Origin: Candidatus Uhrbacteria bacterium
Lineage (GTDB): Bacteria > Patescibacteriota > Patescibacteriia > GWA2-47-26
Direction of reading: 5' to 3'
Assembly (NCBI GenBank): GCA_016187515.1
Contig: JACPJN010000005.1
Span: 1 to 56,390, forward strand
Length of the DNA: 56,390 bases
Shown: positions 27,871 through 33,732 of the stretch, piece by piece
Numbering within the stretch: position 1 is the stretch's first letter
Layout: each line of letters begins with the position of its first letter
Translations under genes and position numbers: made by a program
The notes under the pieces: model-generated
Told to the model about the DNA's origin: nothing
Database searches by the model: none
Seen by the model: only the letters and a program-made list of their open reading frames with translations

Positions 27871-29967
27871 ATGAACGGTAAAGAGTTGCCGATTTGGGCG
27901 GTCATGCCGCAAGTACTCGCTCCTCTGCGGGAGGGGCGCAATGTCGTCGTTACGTCTCCGACCGGTTCCGGGAAGACCACGCAGGTTCCGCAGGCCATCC
28001 TTGATTCCGGGCTTGCCTATGACGGTATGATTTTCGCGGTTCAGTCACGGCGGGTCGCGTGCCGGGCTGCCGCGGTGCGCGTGGCCGAAGAGCGTGGCGC
28101 ACAGCTAGGTCGGGAGATTGGCTACATTGTTCGGTACGATAGGAAAACGTCCGAAGGTACGCAGATTTGCTTTGTAACCGATGGCGTGCTGATGCGTTTC
28201 CTGGAGAAGGATCCGGAACTGCGCAAAGTGAGCGTCGTCATTCTGGATGAGTTCCATGAGCGGCGGATGTTGTCCGATGCGGCGCTCGCGCTGATGCGGC
28301 AGGTGCAGAAGAAGCGCACGAACCTGCGGCTTGTCGCGATGTCGGCCACCCTCGATACGCTCGCGGTGCAGAAATTTCTTGATGCCGCGGTGGTGGACTC
28401 CGGAGGGGAAAAACTTTTCCCGATCGAGATCCGCCAATTCGGGAGAAGGCCGTTAACCAGGATGCTTCCGGAACAGATCGCAACGAGCGTACGCAACCTG
28501 TGCAGTAGCGGGAAATCCGGTCACATTTTGGTATTCCTTCCGGGCAAGGCCCTTATCCAAGATACGCGGCAAATGCTTACGCGCCGGGCCGAAAGATTTC
28601 CAAAGGAGTTTGCCAATACGGTCGTATTGCCGCTTCACGCGGAGCTTTCCGAAGAGGAACAGGATCGGGTCTTTAAGCCGACTGCGGAGCGCAAGATTAT
28701 TCTCGCGACCAACGTGGCCGAGACCTCGCTGACCATTCCCGGAGTGACCATGGTGGTTGATTCGGGATTGGAGCGTCGCGCGCGGTACTCTCCGCACAGC
28801 AGTATTACGCACTTGGGGATTGTTCCGATCTCCAAGGCATCCGCCACCCAGCGTACCGGCCGGTGCGGCCGCGAAGCGCCCGGGATTTGCGTGCGGCTGT
28901 GGTCGGCGAGCGAACATGCGCGCCTTGAAGCGCTGACGCCCCCGGAAATTCGGCGTACGGATGTGGGTGGACTGGTACTGTCGCTCAAAGCCGTAGGTGT
29001 CAATGAAGTTGGGAAGTTCCAATTTTTTGAGCCGCCTTCGGAAGAGCGACTCGCGAAAGCGCAAGAGTTGCTCACGAGATTGGGCGCGCTTGATCAAGGG
29101 GGAGGTCTGACCAAGATTGGTTGGAAAATGCTCCGCCTGCCGCTTCCCCCAAGACAGGCCAGAATGGTGGTTGAAGCACGAAAGAGCCGATGTCTGAAGA
29201 TGGTGTCAACGATTGCCTCTTGCATGCTTGATCCCTCAATTTTCGCGCGGCCGATGGGAAAGCGTGAATGGGCGCAAGATCAGCATCGCTCGTTCGCGAT
29301 TGATGATACCTCGGATTGCTTCAGTTTCCTTCAGCTCGTTCGCGAGGCCGATCATTTTAAGTTCAGTCCGGAGTGGTGTACGCGGCATGCAATCAATCGA
29401 AGCGCGCTTCTTGAGGCGTGGCGGTTGCGTTGGCATGTAATGCGCGCGGTGCATCGGATTGATCCAATGCATGTGGCGCCCGGACGAGAGCCCCACTTGC
29501 CTTCGCTTAGGGAACAGCGCGCGGTAATCCGCCGTTGTATTGCCGCCGGACTGGTGGACCGGGTTGCGCGGCGCGTGGCGCCCGGGCGGTACGAGCTTTG
29601 CACCGGAGCTGTCGTGGACCTTGACCAGGGCTCGGTGGTTGATGCGGAGTGGATCGTTGCCGGAGATATGCGCAAGGTGGGTACCACCAAAAAAGCGCCG
29701 GTTCGAATTTCGCTTGCCACCATGGTAGACCTTCCGATGATGGAGCAATTGGCGCCAACGCTCTTTCGAAGCAGTCGCGAGGTGATTGAGCGCTACCCGC
29801 TTACCAAGACCGCGCGGGTGCGTCGTGAACGCCGCTATCTGAACCTTGTTCTTGAGCAGGAGGAAGGATTGGTCGCGGACGGAAACGCCGGCGGAGAAAG
29901 CGGGCTTGCAAAACGCCTGGCGCCGCTCTCCGAGGCCGTTGCGCGGCTTACCGGAAAAACCAAGTAG
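27871..29967 (+). CDS. DEAH-family RNA helicase (HrpA/HrpB-like)
   Basis: This is a superfamily 2 ATP-dependent helicase. ATG 27871 is chosen because GGAGGAG lies just before it; the ORF-track start is 33 codons earlier, inside the promoter. Motifs in order: I TSPTGSGKTTQVPQ (about 28-41), Ia region RRVACRAAA, II DEFHER (a DEAH variant), III SAT, IV/V ILATNVAETSLTIPGV, VI QRTGRCGRE. Winged-helix and HA2-type helical segments follow (FEPPSEERLAKAQELLTRLG, MLRLPLPPRQARMV). At 698 aa it is shorter than E. coli HrpA or HrpB. It may act in rRNA or mRNA remodelling. It is monocistronic with a terminator. Confidence 0.87.
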   Translation: MNGKELPIWAVMPQVLAPLREGRNVVVTSPTGSGKTTQVPQAILDSGLAYDGMIFAVQSRRVACRAAAVRVAEERGAQLGREIGYIVRYDRKTSEGTQICFVTDGVLMRFLEKDPELRKVSVVILDEFHERRMLSDAALALMRQVQKKRTNLRLVAMSATLDTLAVQKFLDAAVVDSGGEKLFPIEIRQFGRRPLTRMLPEQIATSVRNLCSSGKSGHILVFLPGKALIQDTRQMLTRRAERFPKEFANTVVLPLHAELSEEEQDRVFKPTAERKIILATNVAETSLTIPGVTMVVDSGLERRARYSPHSSITHLGIVPISKASATQRTGRCGREAPGICVRLWSASEHARLEALTPPEIRRTDVGGLVLSLKAVGVNEVGKFQFFEPPSEERLAKAQELLTRLGALDQGGGLTKIGWKMLRLPLPPRQARMVVEARKSRCLKMVSTIASCMLDPSIFARPMGKREWAQDQHRSFAIDDTSDCFSFLQLVREADHFKFSPEWCTRHAINRSALLEAWRLRWHVMRAVHRIDPMHVAPGREPHLPSLREQRAVIRRCIAAGLVDRVARRVAPGRYELCTGAVVDLDQGSVVDAEWIVAGDMRKVGTTKKAPVRISLATMVDLPMMEQLAPTLFRSSREVIERYPLTKTARVRRERRYLNLVLEQEEGLVADGNAGGESGLAKRLAPLSEAVARLTGKTK

Positions 29968-29990
29968 AAAAATCCGTCCATCATGGCGGT

Positions 29991-30020
29991 GAGGTCGCAG
30001 AATATCGCGACCTCTTTTTT
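29991..30020 (+). terminator. Rho-independent terminator
   Basis: GAGGTCGC and GCGACCTC form an 8-bp stem around AGAATATC, followed by six T residues. Confidence 0.9.
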
Positions 30021-30045
30021 ATTGAGGGGTCACTCCGGTGGGGTG

Positions 30046-30075
30046 TTGATAAGTGATTATTAAGTGTGGTATACT
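30046..30075 (+). promoter_or_regulatory. Promoter of the DUF2335 pair
   Basis: TTGATA (30046-30051), 18 bases ending GTGTGG, TATACT (30070-30075). Confidence 0.65.
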
Positions 30076-30118
30076 CAATTTGACAGGAATCTAAGCAGAT
30101 GGTAAAAGGATAAGCGAT

Positions 30119-30340
30119 ATGGGCATTGAGAATACATTCTATCTTTTTGCAAAGCCTTCATTTATTGAAGGAGTTGGGCGCGTACTTGACTTAGGTGGAG
30201 TACTTGATACCTATAACATCAGTACAACCCCAGCCGAAGCAGATGCCAAGGCACTCCGCACTGATTGGATGGCAGTCGGTAATGATCTAAGGAGTGCCAT
30301 GCAACAATATGCAAGCCAATTCTCCGGCGTCGCAAGATGA
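30119..30340 (+). CDS. Short protein preceding DUF2335, 73 aa
   Basis: The sequence (MGIENTFYLFAKPSFIEGVG, then DLGGVLDTYNISTTPAEADAKALRTDW in two parts) resembles small proteins that often precede DUF2335 genes, with the pattern AKPSFLEG..R..DfGg.l..YN.S....EAD..A...DW.aVG.Dl. Function is unknown. The ribosome-binding site AAAGGA is 10 bases upstream. The end overlaps the DUF2335 gene, so the pair is translationally coupled. A toxin-antitoxin-like pairing is possible but not shown. Confidence 0.7.
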   Translation: MGIENTFYLFAKPSFIEGVGRVLDLGGVLDTYNISTTPAEADAKALRTDWMAVGNDLRSAMQQYASQFSGVAR

Positions 30341-30716
30341 ACGACGTATCTTTTCCGCTACTCAAGAATTACATGTGGGTCCTCTTCCGAAGCCGCAAGA
30401 TTTCGAGTATTATGAGCGAGTGTTGCCCGGAGCTGCTCAAAGAATACTCGCGATGGCGGAACAGCAATCAATGCATCGGCGCAAGCAAGAAAATCGCGTG
30501 ATCCTGGGAGATTTGATAAAATCGGCAGTCGGGCTCCTTTTTGGATTTTTGATAGGTATGGCGAGCATTATAGGAGGGATTTGGTTGGTATATCAAGGTA
30601 AATCAGTAACAGGAGGGTTTATTAGTTTTACAGGCGTTGCAGCATTGACAAGTGTTTTTGTCTATGGTTCTCAACAACGCAGGAGAGAACGCGAAGAACG
30701 ACGAATTACTAATTGA
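30309..30716 (+). CDS. DUF2335 family membrane protein
   Basis: The 135-aa protein contains the DUF2335 core: HVGPLPKPQDFEYYERVLPG, AAQRILAMAEQQSMHRR, and two adjacent hydrophobic segments (about 80-99 and 105-122) before a basic tail (QQRRREREERR). I take ATG 30309; an in-frame GTG at 30294 would add five residues. An AAGGAG lies about 14 bases upstream. Function is unknown. The pairing with a short upstream protein is conserved in other bacteria to my knowledge. Confidence 0.78.
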   Translation: MQANSPASQDERRIFSATQELHVGPLPKPQDFEYYERVLPGAAQRILAMAEQQSMHRRKQENRVILGDLIKSAVGLLFGFLIGMASIIGGIWLVYQGKSVTGGFISFTGVAALTSVFVYGSQQRRREREERRITN

Positions 30717-30792
30717 ACGATTATAATAATAGAGAAAAAAACGGCCCGCAAAAACATCGCGGTCCATTTTCTTATAAACTGCCCTCGCGATC

Positions 30793-30821
30793 TTGACGGA
30801 AAGCATAGGAGGCGGTACTAT
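30793..30821 (+). promoter_or_regulatory. rnpB promoter
   Basis: TTGACG (30793-30798), 17 bases, TACTAT (30816-30821), about 15 bases before the RNA's predicted 5' end. Confidence 0.7.
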
Positions 30822-30835
30822 CCTTTTGCTCACAG

Positions 30836-31347
30836 GGAACTGGATGGTCGCTGCCCCGTGCTTAAGGCGGGGGAGAGGAAAGTCCGGACACCCTCCGCAG
30901 CAATGCGGAGAAAAAGGTACCAGCTAACGGCTGGGCATCTTGACCGGGATAACTCCGACGCTTCGGTCGGAGAAAAACCGGCTGACGGACAGTGCTACAG
31001 AGACCATACTACCCGAGCGTCACCCACTCTCTCCTCCCAGTGTGGGTTAATAGCCCCACTGGTCAGGGTGGCGTTGGGGAAAGGTGAAAAGTGAGGTGGT
31101 GTTGAATTATGTGCTTCGCCCAAAAGGTGGCGCATGTAAAACGGCTACACCTCTTCCCGGCAGGCAACTGTCGCGGAGGAAAACCCTACCTGGTGCAAGG
31201 CCTAGAGCCGCTTGAGCCCAATCGCGAGGTTGGGCCTAGAGGAATGACCGTCGCCTTTTGCGCAGGGCCTTGTTTGGCAAGTATCCGCAAGGATACTTAG
31301 TCAGCCGAAGCTTTGGCAGGAGGAACAGGATCCGGCTTATAGGTTCC
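30836..31347 (+). ncRNA. rnpB: RNase P RNA (catalytic subunit)
   Basis: The conserved cores are clear: GAGGAAAGTCCGGACACC near the 5' end, GACGGACAGTGCTACAGAGA, GGTGAAAAGTGAGGTGGT (a GGTGAAA...GAGG block), GCAACTGTCGCGGAGGAAAACC, and the 3' CAGGATCCGGCTTATAGG. P1 can form between GGAAC at 30836 and GGTTCC near 31342-31347. At about 510 nt the RNA is longer than the usual 350-400. The excess includes hairpins such as CTCCGACGCTTCGGTCGGAG (30953-30972), which match repeats elsewhere in this window. The RNA is essential for tRNA 5' maturation. ORFs predicted inside it are spurious. Confidence 0.92.
30953..30972 (+). repeat. CTCCGAC/GTCGGAG hairpin inside rnpB
   Basis: The 20-base palindrome differs at one base from the copy in the tpiA leader repeats and resembles GCTCCGACTGCGGTCGGAGC in the sigma gene (35611-35630). 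Confidence 0.65.
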
Positions 31348-31389
31348 TTGTGAGCGTTTTTGACGTTTTTCAAACGGAAGGGGAACGGA

Positions 31390-31593
31390 ATGTCTGCAAA
31401 AAGAAAAAAGAAGGCAAGAGGTCAGCCATTGCCACAGGAATCCATACCACAGAAGAGTGGCCCCCCCGCAGTGATAAAGGATGCGGACGGCAATGTGGTT
31501 CGTTTGGTTGCTACGCCCGAGCAGGAAAAGGAGGTTCTACGGAAAATCGTGAGAATACTGCTTGGCTCAACCTCATCATCCTCTTCTAAATAA
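31390..31593 (+). CDS. Small basic/hypothetical protein, 67 aa
   Basis: No family recognised. ATG 31390 follows AAGGGGAA. The N-terminus is very basic (MSAKRKKKARGQPLP). The middle resembles a short beta hairpin (IKDADGNVVRLVATPEQE), and the end is a helix plus poly-Ser. It lies 40 bases after rnpB without its own clear promoter, so it is probably transcribed by readthrough. A terminator follows. Confidence 0.5.
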   Translation: MSAKRKKKARGQPLPQESIPQKSGPPAVIKDADGNVVRLVATPEQEKEVLRKIVRILLGSTSSSSSK

Positions 31594-31656
31594 GGTGGCA
31601 CTGCGGTACCTATTCATCAATCAACGCGCGCCAATTGGGGCGAGCGTGCTCTTTCT

Positions 31657-31692
31657 CGCCCGGCATGAATGTGTTGGGCGCTTTTCTTTTTT
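31657..31692 (+). terminator. Rho-independent terminator
   Basis: CGCCC and GGGCG pair around GGCATGAATGTGTT and are followed by CTTTTCTTTTTT. A preceding GGGCGAG/CTCGCCC hairpin competes with it. Confidence 0.65.
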
Positions 31693-31704
31693 AGGTACAG
31701 GTGC

Positions 31705-31732
31705 TTGACACGCACCACTTGGTGTGTAATAA
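31705..31732 (+). promoter_or_regulatory. Promoter of the presenilin-like gene with spacer palindrome
   Basis: TTGACA (31705-31710) and TAATAA (31727-31732) are spaced by 16 bases (17 to AATAAT). The spacer is nearly a palindrome (CGCACCACTTGGTGTG) and could be an operator. Confidence 0.7.
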
Positions 31733-31740
31733 TGCGGACA

Positions 31741-31750
31741 TGCTCTTTGA
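31741..31750 (+). promoter_or_regulatory. boxA-like leader element
   Basis: TGCTCTTTGA matches the boxA consensus TGCTCTTTAA in nine of ten bases and lies about 10 bases downstream of the -10. Confidence 0.5.
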
Positions 31751-31775
31751 TATATGAGCAGGAAAGGAGACGATC

Positions 31776-32672
31776 GTGATAAATACCGTGCTGGTTGGGA
31801 TTTTGTTCTTCATTGTGGTTGCAAGCCTTCTCACGATCGTGAGTTGGATTGCCGCGAGGTTTGCGCAACTCTATCCAAAGAAGGAAGGGCTTTTTGCCGC
31901 CGGGTCGAAGCAGTCTCATTCTGACGAAGCGCGCCCGCTCTCTCTCGCTCAAAAGGTATTGATAGGGGTGGTGTTAGTTCTGACTACGATTGTTGTACAA
32001 GTCATTGAGCAGAGAACCGGTCTCCGTATCTTTCTCATCGCCAGTTACTGGTGTGGGGTTCGGTTGCTTGTATTGCTTGTGCAAGAAACGATGGGCGACT
32101 CGCGCAACTCCGTTGTTTGGTGTGTTACATCATGGAGTATCCCAACCATTATTACGGCCGGATGGATGGGATTTCCCAATTGGGTAACGCTCAACAGCAC
32201 CGGCATAATGATAGTGTGCGCAATGTTGATTACCATGCGGCATATTTCGCCTCGCGCGGTGGTCATTATTTCGTTTGTGATCATGGTGTTCGACATCGTT
32301 GCGGTCTACGCCTCGGACATCATGCTCAAGATAGTAGGAGTGTATGACGGAATGCCCGGAATGCTTTGGGTGCCAAAGGATTGGTCGCTTGCTGGAGGGT
32401 TTGGAGTACAGAATAGAATCATGGATCTTGGGTTGGGCGACTTGTTTTTTCCGGGCCTTTCCATGATATATATCGCGCGGATCGCGCTTGAGAAGAATGC
32501 AATCGCGTCGGTTGTCGGCGCGTATCTTGGATACATTTTCGGCGGCGCAATTGCGATGAGCGTCTCTGCGGTAACCCACACGGGGCAACCGGCCACGATC
32601 TTTCTCATCCCCGCGGTGTTTGTCGGATACCGACTGGGAAATGCACTTGCGCAACCGCAGGTTGCGCAATAG
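31776..32672 (+). CDS. Presenilin/signal-peptide-peptidase-like intramembrane aspartyl protease
   Basis: The 298-aa protein has about nine hydrophobic segments and the three hallmarks of GxGD proteases in order: an FD pair in a helix (IMVFDIVAVYAS, about residue 172, the YD motif), LGLGDLFFPG (about 226, the GxGD motif), and QPATIFLIPAVF (about 273, corresponding to the QPALLYLVP or PAL motif, with Thr replacing Leu). This predicts cleavage of transmembrane segments. GTG is used as start, with AAAGGAG 6 bases before it. The gene has its own promoter, a boxA-like leader and a terminator. A TTGCGCAAC/GTTGCGCAA hairpin overlaps the last codons. Confidence 0.75.
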   Translation: MINTVLVGILFFIVVASLLTIVSWIAARFAQLYPKKEGLFAAGSKQSHSDEARPLSLAQKVLIGVVLVLTTIVVQVIEQRTGLRIFLIASYWCGVRLLVLLVQETMGDSRNSVVWCVTSWSIPTIITAGWMGFPNWVTLNSTGIMIVCAMLITMRHISPRAVVIISFVIMVFDIVAVYASDIMLKIVGVYDGMPGMLWVPKDWSLAGGFGVQNRIMDLGLGDLFFPGLSMIYIARIALEKNAIASVVGAYLGYIFGGAIAMSVSAVTHTGQPATIFLIPAVFVGYRLGNALAQPQVAQ

Positions 32673-32675
32673 CTT

Positions 32676-32715
32676 CCGCCCGGCGCTCTCTGCGCTGTGG
32701 CGGACTTTTTTATTT
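32676..32715 (+). terminator. Rho-independent terminator
   Basis: CCGCC and GGCGG pair around an inner GCGC hairpin, then ACTTTTTT. Confidence 0.8.
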
Positions 32716-32736
32716 ATTCAATAAATGCTACAATGT

Positions 32737-32878
32737 TTGACCCCGCGCCTTAAGGCGGACATGTAAATATAGGGTAACTCAAAAACCAGGTGAACTTTAA
32801 TTGTATCCCTGAACTTACTCATAAAATTGCACCAAGCGGCGCCTTGCGCCGAAGTCCGCTTAAGGCGCGGGGTTGACA
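32737..32878. repeat. MITE-like inverted-repeat element, copy 2 (142 bp)
   Basis: Ends TTGACCCCGCGCCTTAAGGC and CTTAAGGCGCGGGGTTGACA are shared with copy 1, while the ~80-base centre differs. The right end again forms a -35 box, here for rnc. Confidence 0.8.
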
Positions 32879-32901
32879 GCCGAGCCAAAGGGTGGTAGGT
32901 T
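32873..32901 (+). promoter_or_regulatory. rnc promoter, -35 in MITE arm
   Basis: TTGACA (32873-32878), 17 bases, TAGGTT (32896-32901). The leader then reads GGTCCTTTGACAATAATGGG (boxA-like). Confidence 0.72.
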
Positions 32902-32958
32902 GAAAGGTCCTTTGACAATAATGGGCAACAGGCCCAAAAACAGAAAGGTAGAAAACCC

Positions 32959-33678
32959 ATGTATTCCGACATGGAGGCGCGGCTGGCCGCGCTGGAACAA
33001 CGACTGGGCGTGGAGTTCAAGGATCGCAAGCTACTGCTGGAGGCGGTAACGCACCGTTCCTACCTGAATGAAAATCGGAGGCATCCGGTAGGGCACAACG
33101 AGCTTTTGGAGTTCTTGGGCGACTCGGCGCTTGAACTCGCCATCACCGAGTACTTGTTCAAAAGGTTCCGCGGCAAGGAAACCGAAGGTGTGCTTACCAA
33201 CTTTCGCGCCGCACTCGTCAATCTGGATTCGTGCGCCACTATCGCCATCGAGTTGAAGCTCGACGAAGCGATCCTCATGTCGCGCGGAGAAGTCAAGTCA
33301 GGGCGCGGTTCCAAGAGTTGGCGCGTCATCATGGGTAACGCCATGGAAGCAGTGCTTGGCGCGATCCTCGTGGATCAAGGAATCGGCGCGGTGCGGCTGG
33401 TGGTGGATGCGCTTTTCAGCGCGCGTTTTTCCCAGATCGTCGCGCGCCACGAGGATCCCAAGAGCGAACTTCAGGAGTTGGTGCAGGATCGTCAAAGCAT
33501 CACTCCGCATTACAGTGTGGTGCGCGAGTGGGGCCCGGATCACGCGCGCCATTTTCGGATGGCGGTGTATGTGGGCTCCATGAAGATCGGGGAAGGGGAA
33601 GGAGATTCCAAGCACGAAGCGGAAAAACAGGCGGCGCGGGCAGCTCTCAAAACCATCAACCGTCAAAGTGACGCTTGA
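32959..33678 (+). CDS. rnc: Ribonuclease III
   Basis: This is a double-stranded RNA endonuclease for rRNA and mRNA processing. The catalytic domain holds LLLEAVTHRSYLNE (about 25-38), the signature HNELLEFLGDSALELAI (about 50-66; usually NERLEFLGDAVL), and the second acidic site GNAMEAVLGAILVDQG (about 130-145). The dsRNA-binding domain follows (DPKSELQELVQDR, then GEGEGDSKHEAEKQAARAAL). Length (239 aa) is normal. The start ATG 32959 follows AGAAAGG by about 8 bases. The promoter is supplied by a MITE-like element. The sigma-factor gene starts 54 bases downstream without a clear terminator, so the two may be cotranscribed. Confidence 0.92.
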   Translation: MYSDMEARLAALEQRLGVEFKDRKLLLEAVTHRSYLNENRRHPVGHNELLEFLGDSALELAITEYLFKRFRGKETEGVLTNFRAALVNLDSCATIAIELKLDEAILMSRGEVKSGRGSKSWRVIMGNAMEAVLGAILVDQGIGAVRLVVDALFSARFSQIVARHEDPKSELQELVQDRQSITPHYSVVREWGPDHARHFRMAVYVGSMKIGEGEGDSKHEAEKQAARAALKTINRQSDA

Positions 33679-33732
33679 GGTAGCGGGGCATTGCCCCCCT
33701 GCCTTAAGCGCCTCTGGAGAAAGGAAAACAAC

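Noticed and set aside
30858-31300. ORFs of 78 and 63 aa
   Set aside because: They lie entirely within the RNase P RNA gene and their residues come from its conserved cores.
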